A stretch of 64,000 bases of DNA from CAZPQK01 sp964588695 (GTDB taxonomy: Bacteria; Krumholzibacteriota; Krumholzibacteriia; WVZY01; JAKEHA01), in NCBI GenBank assembly GCA_964588695.1, contig CAZPQK010000006.1, forward strand, positions 1-64,000, read 5' to 3'. Under the pieces are notes generated by a model, which saw nothing but the letters and a program-made list of their open reading frames with translations, had not been told where the DNA came from and searched no databases. Of the stretch, positions 15,068 through 24,372 are shown piece by piece; within the stretch, counting starts at the first letter, position 1, and every line of letters begins with the position of its first letter. Position numbers and translations under genes: made by a program.

Positions 15068-16333
15068 ATGTCGTTTGCTACCCAACGCTGGTTCGTTGGG
15101 CTGGGCGCGGCGTTAGTCGGCGTTTACACCTGGCTCGCGATTACCGACGATCTCACCCATCGCATTCCACTTTTCCTGTTCATTGTCGCGCTTGCGTTTG
15201 TCATCTACGCTGTCGCGGTGGCAAGGGTCCTGCGCTCGCGGCCGGTATCGATTCCGGTAGTGGTTGCCGTTGCGATTGTTTCGCGGCTGGTGTTAATACC
15301 ATCCGCGCCGGACCTTTCCACCGACATCTATCGTTACATCTGGGAAGGCCGGATGACCTGGGAGGGCGTCAATCCCTTCGCGGTTGCTCCCGACGATCCA
15401 CGCTTGACCCACCTTCGCGATCACAACTTCGAGTCTATCAACCACAAAGACTTAGCCACCATCTATCCACCGTTGGCTCAAGGTGTGTTTGCGCTGGCCG
15501 CTAAACCGCGACCGGGGGTTACCGCCATGAAACTTTGGCTAACCCTGTTTGAGGTGGGCACGATCTTTTTGCTATTGCAGTGGCTCCCCCTGCTCGGACG
15601 TCCGCCGGAGTACTCACTGCTTTACGCGTGGAACCCAATTGCGATTGTCGAAACCGCTCGCGCGGGGCACGTCGACGCGATTGGTGTGTTCTTTGTGGTT
15701 CTGGCGGCGTTGCTGTGGACACGTCAGCGGAACCAGGCCGGCTTCGCCGCCTTGGCGTTTAGCGTGTTGTCGAAATACTTTTCGCTCGCGCTGGTGCCAT
15801 TTTTTGCGTTACGAACGCGCTACTGGAAAGCGGTGATGTTGCTTCCCTTGCTGGTCGTGGCTGCGTACCTTCCATTCGCGTCTGCTGGCGAAGGGTTGTT
15901 TGCGAGCCTGCAACTTTACAGTCGTGACTGGCAGTTCAACGGATTGCCATATCGACTAATGCAACTTGCCGGGCTGCCGGGCGATTGGATTCGACTGGTG
16001 CTGGTTGGCGCGCTGGCCGTCCTGGTGCTATGGTGGGCGCGCCGCGACGACGAAATCGTCGACTATGCTTTTCATATCTTTGGTGCGACGCTCTTGCTGG
16101 TACCGACGTTATATCCTTGGTATGTGCTATGGATGGTTCCCTGGCTATGTGTTCGGCCCAATCCAGCATGGATTTTATTCACCGGGCTGGTGTTTATAAC
16201 GTATGTGGTTTGGATTGACTACAACGCTGCGGGAACCTGGTTTCTCCAGCCCTGGGTATACGTCGTCGAGTATCTGCCGTTCTACGCGCTGCTGGGGTGG
16301 CAACTGGTTCGCCGGCACCGGAGGACCGCATGA
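15068..16333 (+). CDS. polytopic GT-C glycosyltransferase (GT87/mannosyltransferase-like)
   Basis: A 421-residue protein with about ten membrane helices. After helix 3 it has PDLSTDIYRYIWEGR, then GVNPFAVAP and ATIYPPLAQ, the loop pattern of polyprenyl-phosphate-mannose-dependent GT-C enzymes (GT87 and relatives); the acidic pair in STDIYRY is the likely catalytic site. YSLLYAWNPIAIVE and GHVDAIG are also typical. These enzymes use lipid-linked sugar on the outer face of the inner membrane. It lies between a GT2 (1-base gap) and a DPM1-like synthase (ATGA overlap) that could make its donor. Confidence 0.82.
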   Translation: MSFATQRWFVGLGAALVGVYTWLAITDDLTHRIPLFLFIVALAFVIYAVAVARVLRSRPVSIPVVVAVAIVSRLVLIPSAPDLSTDIYRYIWEGRMTWEGVNPFAVAPDDPRLTHLRDHNFESINHKDLATIYPPLAQGVFALAAKPRPGVTAMKLWLTLFEVGTIFLLLQWLPLLGRPPEYSLLYAWNPIAIVETARAGHVDAIGVFFVVLAALLWTRQRNQAGFAALAFSVLSKYFSLALVPFFALRTRYWKAVMLLPLLVVAAYLPFASAGEGLFASLQLYSRDWQFNGLPYRLMQLAGLPGDWIRLVLVGALAVLVLWWARRDDEIVDYAFHIFGATLLLVPTLYPWYVLWMVPWLCVRPNPAWILFTGLVFITYVVWIDYNAAGTWFLQPWVYVVEYLPFYALLGWQLVRRHRRTA

Positions 16334-17037
16334 ACACCGCGATTGTGATTCCTGCAAGAAACGAAGAGCAGTCGATTGGCCTGGTTCTCGACGAAATTCC
16401 GTCGCGTCTGGTCAACCAGGTGATAGTGGTCGACAACGGCTCCAGCGACGACACCGCGAACGTCGCGGCCCAGCGTGGGGCCACGGTTGTTCGCGAGGAT
16501 CGGCCCGGCTACGGTGCGGCGTGTTTACGGGGAATCGCCGAGTTGTCGCCGGATACCGACGTAATCGTAATCCTTGACGGTGATCACTCAGATTACCCTG
16601 AGGATCTGGAACGATTGCTGGCGCCGTTGGTTGCCGATGATGCCGACTTCGTCATTGGGTCGCGCGTGTTGGGTAATCCCGAGCCGGGCGCGTTACCCTG
16701 GAACCAACGTTACGGCAACGCGCTCGCGTGTTTTTTGATGCGAGTGTTGTACCGACGGCGCTTCACCGACATGGGTCCGTTTCGGGCAATGCGTTGGCGA
16801 CAGTTTCAAAGCCTGCAGATGTCCGATCCGACATTCGGTTGGAACGTGGAGATGCAGGCGAAAGCCATTATTGCCGGAATGCGGATCGTCGAAGTTCCGG
16901 TGCGTTATCGCAAGCGCATTGGCCAGTCGAAAATCTCCGGAACGTTTCGGGGAACCGTCGCGGCGGGCACAAAGATTATCGGAACAATTTTTAAATTCTA
17001 TCCAGCGTTTCTGCGCAGACGAAAGGCGACGTCATGA
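16330..17037 (+). CDS. family 2 glycosyltransferase, dolichyl/polyprenyl-phosphate mannose synthase-like
   Basis: A 235-residue cytoplasmic GT-A enzyme. TAIVIPARNEE, VIVVDNGSSDDT, VREDRPGYGAA, ILDGDHSDYP (DxD) and the C-terminal VPVRYRKRIGQSKISG match DPM1-like transferases, which load a sugar from a nucleotide donor onto polyprenyl phosphate. The start at 16330 makes an ATGA overlap with the GT-C gene before it; the frame's earlier codons are GT-C antisense-frame sequence. Its own stop overlaps the DUF547 gene as ATGA. Together with the preceding gene it forms a plausible donor-synthase/transferase pair. Confidence 0.88.
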   Translation: MNTAIVIPARNEEQSIGLVLDEIPSRLVNQVIVVDNGSSDDTANVAAQRGATVVREDRPGYGAACLRGIAELSPDTDVIVILDGDHSDYPEDLERLLAPLVADDADFVIGSRVLGNPEPGALPWNQRYGNALACFLMRVLYRRRFTDMGPFRAMRWRQFQSLQMSDPTFGWNVEMQAKAIIAGMRIVEVPVRYRKRIGQSKISGTFRGTVAAGTKIIGTIFKFYPAFLRRRKATS

Positions 17038-17783
17038 GATGGATGATACTGGCCGCGCTGTTGTTGTCGGCTACGCAAGTTGTGGCTTCCGAAATGCCAG
17101 GGCTGGTGTTGGGCGCGGTGTTGGGCGAGCACGTCGACGACACCGGACGAGTTGACTACGCCGCGCTGGCAAAAGACCGTGTTGCGCTTGACCGTTACGC
17201 CGAGTTGGTTGGCAAGATAAACCCTAAAGACTTGGGTTCGCTGGAAGAGTCTGAGCGTCTTGCGTTCTGGATCAACGCGTACAACGGACTCACGCTGAAG
17301 TTGATCGTGGACCATTACCCGGTGAATTCGATCCGCGAAATCGAAGGCGCTTGGGACAAGATTCTGTTCCGGGTGGCGGGAGAAGAGATGACCCTGGACC
17401 ACCTGGAACACGAGATAATCCGCAAGCGCTTCAACGACGCTCGAGTACATATGGCTTTGGTTTGTGCGGCTCTGTCCTGCCCGCCGCTGCGTAACGAGGC
17501 CTATACCGGCGAGCGGCTGGAGACGCAACTCGCCGACCAGTCTCGACGATTTCTTGCCGATCCAGAGCATTACACTGTTGATAGCAACGGGTTAGCAACG
17601 GTTTCGCGAATTTTCGTATGGTTTGCCGAAGATTTTAATCGAACCTATATTCCGACTGGGGCAGGTGAAAAGTGGGACGGCGCACGCGCTTTCTTTGCCA
17701 AATACGCGCCGGCGCGGCAAGGTTCGGTGGTGTCAGTGCAGTTTAGCGAGTACGATTGGCGTCTGAATCGACAGACCAATTAA
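17034..17783 (+). CDS. exported DUF547 protein
   Basis: A 249-residue protein with an N-terminal signal peptide (hydrophobic residues 3-17, VVASE). The body carries DUF547 features: VDYAAL, ERLAFWINAYNGLTLKLI, PVNSIREIEGAWDK, and HMALVCAALSCPPLR, where the paired cysteines and the WINAYN helix are the hallmarks. The function of DUF547 is not established. It is translationally coupled by ATGA to the DPM-like gene, which suggests a link to the glycan module. It is followed 16 bases later by a lipoprotein dehydrogenase. Confidence 0.85.
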   Translation: MRWMILAALLLSATQVVASEMPGLVLGAVLGEHVDDTGRVDYAALAKDRVALDRYAELVGKINPKDLGSLEESERLAFWINAYNGLTLKLIVDHYPVNSIREIEGAWDKILFRVAGEEMTLDHLEHEIIRKRFNDARVHMALVCAALSCPPLRNEAYTGERLETQLADQSRRFLADPEHYTVDSNGLATVSRIFVWFAEDFNRTYIPTGAGEKWDGARAFFAKYAPARQGSVVSVQFSEYDWRLNRQTN

Positions 17784-17799
17784 TACGAAGGAACGGTTC

Positions 17800-19029
17800 G
17801 TGAAACTATTCTTGTTGGCGGTGACGATCGCTGTTCTTGGAGTCGGGTGCGAAGAAAAAAAGAATACCCCCAGTCCGACCGGGCCGGGGACGACCACCGA
17901 CTATACCTATACCATCCAAAACGCGTTTCCGAGCCTATCGTTTGTTCAGGCCGTGGACATCCAAAGCCCCGACGACGGAACCAATCGGTTGTTTGTCGTC
18001 GAACGGCGCGGGGTGATTCGGGTTTTCGCCAACAACGCCGCGACAGCCACCACGACGATGTTTCTTGATATCTCTCGCGCGACCCGCGGCGACGCCCTGG
18101 GTGTGAGAACCACCGGTTCCGAAGAAGGGCTTCTGGGATTGGCGTTCGCGCCGGACTTTGCCACCAGCGGATATTTCTACGTTTATTATAGTCGGGGACT
18201 GCTTCGCGAAACTGTGATCTCGCGCTTTCAAGTATCGGCCGATCCCGGCGTCGCCGATGTCGGTAGCGAAGTCGATGTTCTAACGTACAACCAGACGTAC
18301 ACCAATCATAACGGTGGCGCGCTGTTCTTTGGTAACGACGGTTACCTTTACGCGTCGATTGGTGATGGCGGGCAGGGCGGAGACCCGGACGATGAAGGTC
18401 AGGATCGCGGAACCATTCTCGGTTCGATCATTCGCATAGACGTTGCGACGTTGCCGTACACGATTCCCGACGGAAATCCCTTCAAGGGCAACGCCAGTAA
18501 TTATGCCGAAGAGATATTTGCTTGGGGATTGCGCAATCCCTGGCGCGTAACCAACGACGTGGCGACGGGTGATATTTGGGCAGGCGATGTGGGGCAGGGG
18601 ACTTACGAAGAAGTAAACCTGATTGAGGCGGGTAACAACTACGGTTGGGATTGTAGGGAAGGATTCGTCGCCTTTCCCGGTCCTGGCACGTCGTCGAGTA
18701 TGTGTCCGGTCACAGCTCCCTTTACCGACCCGATTGTTGTGTACGGCCGCACCGAAGGCGCATCAATCACCGGCGGCTACGTGTACCGGGGATCGGCGAT
18801 GCCTGGACTGGTCGCAAAGTATATCTTTGCCGATTTCGCAACCGGTCGTATCTGGTCGTTGGATTATGATGGAACCAATGCAGATCGGGATTTGCTTCTT
18901 GATACCGCCGCGCAGGTGTCGACGTTCGGACTAGACGCCGACGGCGAGCTGTTGTTTTCGGACTACGACGCGGGTAGCGCACAACCTCGAAACCTTTATC
19001 GATTGGTAGAAACCGAAATTGCTCCCTAA
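17800..19029 (+). CDS. PQQ-dependent sugar dehydrogenase-like lipoprotein (copy 1)
   Basis: A 409-residue six-bladed propeller protein of the soluble glucose/sorbosone dehydrogenase family (aldose sugar dehydrogenase type). A signal peptide ends at the lipobox LGVGC, so it is membrane anchored. NHNGGALFFGNDGYLYASIGDGG has the conserved His and calcium/PQQ region. Further family segments are GNPFKG, WGLRNPWR, DVGQGTYEEVN, NYGWDCREG and TGGYVYRG. The start is GTG with a GAAGGAA ribosome site. The next gene is a paralogue overlapping by 11 bases. Substrate is unknown; aldose oxidation in the periplasm is the family role. Confidence 0.85.
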   Translation: MKLFLLAVTIAVLGVGCEEKKNTPSPTGPGTTTDYTYTIQNAFPSLSFVQAVDIQSPDDGTNRLFVVERRGVIRVFANNAATATTTMFLDISRATRGDALGVRTTGSEEGLLGLAFAPDFATSGYFYVYYSRGLLRETVISRFQVSADPGVADVGSEVDVLTYNQTYTNHNGGALFFGNDGYLYASIGDGGQGGDPDDEGQDRGTILGSIIRIDVATLPYTIPDGNPFKGNASNYAEEIFAWGLRNPWRVTNDVATGDIWAGDVGQGTYEEVNLIEAGNNYGWDCREGFVAFPGPGTSSSMCPVTAPFTDPIVVYGRTEGASITGGYVYRGSAMPGLVAKYIFADFATGRIWSLDYDGTNADRDLLLDTAAQVSTFGLDADGELLFSDYDAGSAQPRNLYRLVETEIAP

Positions 19030-20185
19030 GGCTTTTTATCCATTCTTGATTCTTGCCTCGGTCTTAATGTTGTCTGGGTGCGCCCAGTCGCAAGCGCAGA
19101 CCGACTACGATTTGACGGCCGCTTTCGGCGGTCAGACCTTTAGCAAACCTGTGGGAGCAACGACTATCCCCGACGGTAGCGGTCGTGTTTGTGTAGTTGA
19201 GCAAACCGGTAGGCTGGTTGCGGTTAACGACGCCGGCCAGAAGAACACCTACCTTGACCTGGCACGTCCGGTTGATGATCGCGGCAACGAAATGGGATTG
19301 TTGTCGGTTGTGTTTGACCCAGCGTTTTCAACCAATCGTTACTTGTACGTGTACTACTCCACTAGCCGAGACGGCCATGTGAGTCGCGTGTCTCGGTTTC
19401 AGCAAAACCCGGCCGGTAGCGTTAACCCTGGCAGCGAAACCATCGTCATTGAAGTTCCGCAACCCTATTCCAATCACAACGGCGGTGGAATGGCATTTGG
19501 CCCTGATGGCTACCTGTACGTTTCGTTGGGTGACGGTGGCTCGGGAGGCGACCCGTTGGGTTCGGGACAAGATTTAACCACGCTGCTGGGAGCGCTGTTG
19601 CGCCTTGACGTTCGCGAGATGCCCTATCGGATTCCCGACGACAATCCGTTTGCGGGAAACGATCGCGGCTACCGCGAAGAAATCTACGCGTATGGACTGC
19701 GTAACGTTTGGCGGTTTAGTTTTGACGAACCCACCGATCGCCTTTGGGCGGCGGACGTTGGCCAAGTTACCTACGAAGAGATCAACCTGATTCGCGCGGG
19801 CGGCAACTACGGTTGGGATTGCCGCGAAGGGCTGCGGCCCTACCGACCAACGCGCCAACAGTCGGAAGCGTGCGAAAGCGCCGGGGATTTTATCGACCCG
19901 GTATGGGCCTACGGGCGCGATGAGGGTCAGTCGGTAACTGGTGGCTTCGTCTATCGCGGCGCCGCGCTCCCGGAACTGGTGGGGAAATACATCTATGCCG
20001 ACTACGTTACCGGGACCATCTGGTCGTTGGAATCCGACGGCCCCCAGTGGCAAAACCGCGTGGTTGCCAATGCTGGGTTCTTTATTTCGTCGTTCGGCGT
20101 CGATCCCGCAGGCGAGTTGCTGGTGTGTCGACACGATCCCAGCGGCCGCGCCACCCAACTGTATCGTTTAACGCAAAAGCCATGA
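19019..20185 (+). CDS. PQQ-dependent sugar dehydrogenase-like lipoprotein (copy 2)
   Basis: A 388-residue paralogue of the preceding gene with the same block order: NHNGGGMAFGPDGYLYVSLGD, DNPFAG, YGLRNVWR, DVGQVTYEEINLI, NYGWDCREG, TGGFVYRG. The lipobox LMLSGC follows a hydrophobic signal. The TTG start overlaps the upstream gene by 11 bases, a sign of tandem duplication with coupled translation. It is shorter at the N-terminus than copy 1 and lacks the Pro/Thr-rich linker. Its stop forms an ATGA overlap with ubiE. No PQQ synthesis genes or cytochrome partners are seen in the window. Confidence 0.84.
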   Translation: MLPKAFYPFLILASVLMLSGCAQSQAQTDYDLTAAFGGQTFSKPVGATTIPDGSGRVCVVEQTGRLVAVNDAGQKNTYLDLARPVDDRGNEMGLLSVVFDPAFSTNRYLYVYYSTSRDGHVSRVSRFQQNPAGSVNPGSETIVIEVPQPYSNHNGGGMAFGPDGYLYVSLGDGGSGGDPLGSGQDLTTLLGALLRLDVREMPYRIPDDNPFAGNDRGYREEIYAYGLRNVWRFSFDEPTDRLWAADVGQVTYEEINLIRAGGNYGWDCREGLRPYRPTRQQSEACESAGDFIDPVWAYGRDEGQSVTGGFVYRGAALPELVGKYIYADYVTGTIWSLESDGPQWQNRVVANAGFFISSFGVDPAGELLVCRHDPSGRATQLYRLTQKP

Positions 20186-20883
20186 CCTCGCCGATTCAAA
20201 AGACTGATACGCCGCGAATGTTTACGTCAATCGCGCCGCGCTACGATTTGCTCAACCATGTGTTGAGTTTCAATATCGACAAAAAGTGGCGCCGCGTTTT
20301 GGTGGAGATGAGCGAAGTGAACTCATCTGACCGGGTGCTGGACTGCGCGACAGGTACGGCTGACGTGGCGCTCGAGTTTGCCCGCCGCCGCAACGTGGAA
20401 GTCGTCGGGTTGGACCCATCGACCGGGATGCTGGCAATTGGGCAGGAGAAGATCGCGCGCGACGGTAAACGCGAAAAGATAAACCTGCTGGAGGGTGACG
20501 CCCTGGCAATACCGTGCGACGATAACACGTTCGACGCCGCCACTATTGCCTTTGGTCTGCGTAATCTACCGGACTTTGCCGCCGGTATCGCCGAACTAAC
20601 CCGGGTGGTAAAGCCAGGCGGGCGCGTTCTGGTACTAGAGTTTTTCCCGCCACGTCCCGGCTTGTTCCTGAGTGCGTATAAATTCTACTTGGGTAAAGTG
20701 CTGCCGGTTGCGGGGAAAGTTATCTCGGGTTCTTCCGAGGCGTACACCTACCTGGCGTCGTCAATCGAGACATTTATTTCGCACGACGAAATGCAACAAC
20801 TCATGAACGGCGCCGGATTGCGAGTTGACCATCGCGCGCTAACCGGGGGTGTTGCGTACATTTATCGAGGGATCAAGCCGTGA
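20182..20883 (+). CDS. ubiE: demethylmenaquinone/ubiquinone biosynthesis C-methyltransferase
   Basis: A 233-residue SAM methyltransferase that adds the ring methyl in menaquinone (and in some bacteria ubiquinone) synthesis. FTSIAPRYDLLNHVLSF is the UbiE N-terminal signature. LDCATGTADVALEFA is the SAM motif, and IAFGLRNL with VVKPGGRVLVLEFF complete it. The ATG at 20182 overlaps the sugar dehydrogenase stop as ATGA; the long frame before it is out-of-frame dehydrogenase DNA. Whether the organism uses menaquinone (menG name) cannot be decided here. The following phosphatase overlaps by GTGA. Confidence 0.93.
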   Translation: MTSPIQKTDTPRMFTSIAPRYDLLNHVLSFNIDKKWRRVLVEMSEVNSSDRVLDCATGTADVALEFARRRNVEVVGLDPSTGMLAIGQEKIARDGKREKINLLEGDALAIPCDDNTFDAATIAFGLRNLPDFAAGIAELTRVVKPGGRVLVLEFFPPRPGLFLSAYKFYLGKVLPVAGKVISGSSEAYTYLASSIETFISHDEMQQLMNGAGLRVDHRALTGGVAYIYRGIKP

Positions 20884-21299
20884 CCACCAGGCCGAGAGTT
20901 CTTTTTGTGTGTATTGGTAACATGTGTCGATCACCCATGGCCGAAGGTTTTGCCCGCGCTCGCGGAGCAGACGTCGTTGTTCCCAGCAGCGCCGGTACTC
21001 ATGCTACTGGACGCGTCAGTGACGATGCGATCGAAGTGATGGCGGAGCTTGGTATTGATATTGAGGCGCAAACGTCGGATCACATTCGTACCGTCGATTT
21101 CGACGAAATCGATATGGTGGTGGCGATGGGAGGGGAACCAGCCAGGAATCTGGTTCCGCCCGGTTATCGCGGAACCCTGGTGGATTGGGACGTGGATGAT
21201 CCGGTTGCTATGTCGCTGACGAAGTTTCGTCAGGTACGGGATCAACTGGATCAACTGGTACAGGAGTTATTACTGGACCTGAAGAAGCGCCAGGCTTGA
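20880..21299 (+). CDS. low-molecular-weight protein-tyrosine phosphatase / ArsC-like
   Basis: A 139-residue LMW-PTP fold protein. VLFVCIGNMCRSPMAEG carries the CX5R phosphate loop (nucleophilic Cys in VCIGN, Arg in CRS), and DWDVDDP supplies the general-acid Asp region. Such proteins dephosphorylate tyrosine, or reduce arsenate if further cysteines are present. Here no clear C-terminal cysteine pair is seen, so phosphatase is favoured, although arsM and arsS are in the same stretch. The GTG start overlaps ubiE. The last 92 bases overlap the 3' end of the opposite-strand sensor kinase. Confidence 0.85.
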   Translation: MTTRPRVLFVCIGNMCRSPMAEGFARARGADVVVPSSAGTHATGRVSDDAIEVMAELGIDIEAQTSDHIRTVDFDEIDMVVAMGGEPARNLVPPGYRGTLVDWDVDDPVAMSLTKFRQVRDQLDQLVQELLLDLKKRQA

Positions 21300-24200
21300 T
21301 CGCCCGTATAGCGTGAGATTCGCCGTCGAGCAAGAAACGAATCTTGCGGATGAGTGAACCCGAAGTAAACGGCTTGGAAAGAAACGACGTTCCGTCGGCG
21401 AGTTCACTAATCCTTACGGTGGCGTCGCCTATGTAACCGGAGATGAACAGCACTTTCGTCTCCGGTTTTTCGTTGAGGATCGCCTGCGCAAGTTCGCGTC
21501 CGTTCATCGTGGGCATCACGATGTCGGAAATGAGCAGGCGGATGTGATCCCGATTGTCGCGAAAATGGCGCAGGGCGGACTGTCCGTCATTTGCGGCGAG
21601 AACTCGATATCCCTTTGATTCCAGCACATCGATGATGAGACTCCGCACGGCGGGTTCGTCTTCGGCGACCAGAATGGTTTCGCTGCCAGCGTCAAGCACC
21701 TGCTGTTTTTCCGCTCTAGGTGCGGGCGATTGTGCGCTGGTCACGGGGAGATAAATACGAAACGTTGTTCCCCGGTCGGGCGCACTTTTTACTTCGATGC
21801 GACCGCCACAGCTTTGAATGCCGCCGTATACGGTTGCCAGCCCCAACCCAGTACCTTTCCCCGGGGCCTTGGTGGTAAAGAACGGCTCAAAAATGTGCGA
21901 CTGGGTTTCGGCGTCCATTCCTACACCGGTATCGGCTATAGACAAGACAACGTAGTCGCCGTCGTCAAGGCCTACGCGTCGTCGCAGGCTACGGCGGTCT
22001 CCAGTTACCCGTTCGGTGGCAATCCGGAGAGATCCGCCTCGGGGCATGGCGTCGCGCGCGTTTACCGCAAGATTGATAAGCGCTTGCTCGATGATGCCGG
22101 GGTCGGCTTCGATACGACCGACGGACGCGTCGACAATTACGCTTAGTTCGACCTGTTCGCCGATCGTTCGTTTGAGCATTTTCTCGATGTTCAACACCAG
22201 CGCGTTTAAATCGATGGCCCGTGGTTCTGCGACCTGTTTGCGACTAAAGGCGAGCAGTCGTTTGGTTAGAGCAGCGGCGCGATCGGAAGCCAGCATCACC
22301 TCGCGTGCGTACTTGTACAGCGGATCCGACGGGTTTAATCGCGACATTAGCAACTCGTTGTATCCGATAATCGACGTCAACGTATTGTTAAAGTCATGCG
22401 CAATGCCGCCAGCCAAACGCCCCACCGCTTCCATCTTTTGCGCGTGGCGTAGCTGTTCTTCCAGATGCTTGCGCTCGCTGTTGTCGGCCATGTAGCCGCG
22501 AATCTGGACGAGTTCATCGTTGTCATCGAACACGCCCACAATGTTTGACAGCACATGGATGGGTTTGCCGTGCCGTCCAATGAGTTCGCTTTCGTAATGT
22601 TCCAACTTGCGTTTGCGTTTTAACAGCGCCAGGAACTCATCGCGATTGTTCTTTTCGGGATAGAACTTTTCGATTGGGGTTGCCAGGGCCTCGGCCGGTG
22701 TTCGGTAGCCAAACATTTTCGCAAACGCAGGGTTGCAATCCAGGAGGGTGCCATCGATAGACGCGATATAAGTTGCCGAAAGGTCATCCTTAAAAAAGCC
22801 TCGGTAGCGGTCCTCACTCTGACGAAGCGCTTCTTCGGTGTTTCGCCGCTGGGTGATGTCGCGAGACATTACCACTGCTTCGCCGTTTTCCATCGCCACC
22901 ACACGAGCTTCAAACGCGCGTTGTTGATTGTCGATGTCGACAACGTATTCGAAAGTTTGCAGACTGCCGGTACTCTCGGCTTGCGCGATGTGCAGGTACA
23001 CAAGCTCGGCCAGTTCTTCGGGTAAAAGTTGTTCGAGGGTGGAGCCAACCCGGACCAGGCCGCGCGACGCAATGTCGGCGTCGTGGGGCGCGTGCAAGTC
23101 GGTGACACGCCCTTCTGGTGTTACGCGAAACATGAGGTCGGGAATCGCTTCAACCATTTTGCGCATGCGAGCCTCGGCGTCCCGTAGCGCCAGTTCGGCG
23201 GACTTTGCCGCGGTGGTCTCGGTCGCAATCAAGAGCATCTTGACCAGTTCGCCATCCTGCATGATTGGGATCACGAGGTGTTGCCACCAGCGATTGGTGC
23301 CGTCCGTGTCGTTGAACTCGGCTTCGAAGCTGGCCACCGAATAACTCTGCGCGGCTCGGTCGAACGCTTTCTGGTATTCGGCGTGTTCGCTCTCCGGCAG
23401 CAGGTCGACGTAGTTCAGGCCGGCGACTTGTCGCGGTCGTGTGTCAAGATTGCGACTGCTGTAGTGGATTTTGCCTTGCAGATCGAGTTCAACAATACTG
23501 GCGGGAATGTGTTCGACCAGGGTGCGGTACTTGGCTTCCGACTTTCGCAAGGCTCGCGCTTCCTGCAACTCGCGTGCGCGAAGTTCGGTAATGTCACTGA
23601 GTATGCCGATGGCCCCAACCCGTTCGCCGTTTTCGTCATAAAACGGTGATACTTTGACCATCACTAAAACGTCGCCGCGTTCCGGATGTTTAATTATCGA
23701 CTCGTAAGTCTCAGCGATTCCTTGCAGACGCCGCTCCTGGTGCAGAGCTTTCTGTTCGGGCTCTTCCTGGCACGCGAGAACGTCGTAGGCTCGTTCGCCG
23801 ATCATTGCCTCGCTTTCGACTCCAGCAAAACGAATGATGTTTTGGCTAACAAACTGGATAACGTCATCGCGGTCGATCACGACAACGGCGTCGGGCACGG
23901 CGTGCAATATGTTGCTGTACAGGTGCGACCGCTCGCGGAAGAAGTTGCCCCGTTCGTTTGCGCTGGTGGCCTCCGACCGCATACCCCGGTTGGCGCGTCG
24001 GGAGTGCATTGCCCAGTCAACCACTACCGCGGCAAACGCGGCCAGACCAGCCATTACCATCTGCTCGACCGGTAACGGATTGCCGGACAGGTGCGCCCAG
24101 GTCAGGAAGCCAATGCCGGTAGCGGCCGCCACCGTTCCCGCGGGGGAACGCAGCAGGCAAGCTCCGGCCAACGCGATGATAGCGGCGGCGGTAATCGAAG

Positions 24201-24300
24201 CAGCGGCTGGCAAATCGCGCAAAAACCACAGCGCCGCGCCGACAGCGATCACGGCCATCGCGGGCGAAAGAAGACGACTTATCGAGCGGTTAAACGACAT
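21208..24300 (-). CDS. hybrid sensor histidine kinase with four PAS domains and a receiver
   Basis: A 1030-residue membrane kinase. Three or four helices occupy residues 10-97. PAS/PAC domains follow at about 125-245, 255-365, 375-485 and 495-610. HisKA has GGIAHDFNNTL with phospho-acceptor H635. The ATPase has NLAVNARDA, DTGVGM and GKGTGLGLATVYGGI (745-830). A receiver (873-990) has phospho-Asp D926 in ISDIVMPTMNG and K977 in LSKPF. The layout is typical of kinases that sense redox or small ligands through PAS domains. The C-terminal tail after the receiver (Pro/Val/Asp-rich, about 30 residues) is encoded opposite the end of the phosphatase gene. No partner regulator is adjacent. Confidence 0.92.
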   Translation of the reverse strand: MSFNRSISRLLSPAMAVIAVGAALWFLRDLPAAASITAAAIIALAGACLLRSPAGTVAAATGIGFLTWAHLSGNPLPVEQMVMAGLAAFAAVVVDWAMHSRRANRGMRSEATSANERGNFFRERSHLYSNILHAVPDAVVVIDRDDVIQFVSQNIIRFAGVESEAMIGERAYDVLACQEEPEQKALHQERRLQGIAETYESIIKHPERGDVLVMVKVSPFYDENGERVGAIGILSDITELRARELQEARALRKSEAKYRTLVEHIPASIVELDLQGKIHYSSRNLDTRPRQVAGLNYVDLLPESEHAEYQKAFDRAAQSYSVASFEAEFNDTDGTNRWWQHLVIPIMQDGELVKMLLIATETTAAKSAELALRDAEARMRKMVEAIPDLMFRVTPEGRVTDLHAPHDADIASRGLVRVGSTLEQLLPEELAELVYLHIAQAESTGSLQTFEYVVDIDNQQRAFEARVVAMENGEAVVMSRDITQRRNTEEALRQSEDRYRGFFKDDLSATYIASIDGTLLDCNPAFAKMFGYRTPAEALATPIEKFYPEKNNRDEFLALLKRKRKLEHYESELIGRHGKPIHVLSNIVGVFDDNDELVQIRGYMADNSERKHLEEQLRHAQKMEAVGRLAGGIAHDFNNTLTSIIGYNELLMSRLNPSDPLYKYAREVMLASDRAAALTKRLLAFSRKQVAEPRAIDLNALVLNIEKMLKRTIGEQVELSVIVDASVGRIEADPGIIEQALINLAVNARDAMPRGGSLRIATERVTGDRRSLRRRVGLDDGDYVVLSIADTGVGMDAETQSHIFEPFFTTKAPGKGTGLGLATVYGGIQSCGGRIEVKSAPDRGTTFRIYLPVTSAQSPAPRAEKQQVLDAGSETILVAEDEPAVRSLIIDVLESKGYRVLAANDGQSALRHFRDNRDHIRLLISDIVMPTMNGRELAQAILNEKPETKVLFISGYIGDATVRISELADGTSFLSKPFTSGSLIRKIRFLLDGESHAIRAIKPGASSGPVITPVPVDPVDPVPDETSSAT

Positions 24301-24372
24301 AATGAGTATGGGTTCGGACAGACTGACGGCAGGTTAGCGCCAGCGGCGAGCGGGTGTCAAACGTAGTTTCCG

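Noticed and set aside
20880..21299. arsenate reductase (arsC) assignment
   Set aside because: The LMW-PTP loop is present, but the extra cysteines used by thioredoxin-linked ArsC were not found, so phosphatase is the safer call.
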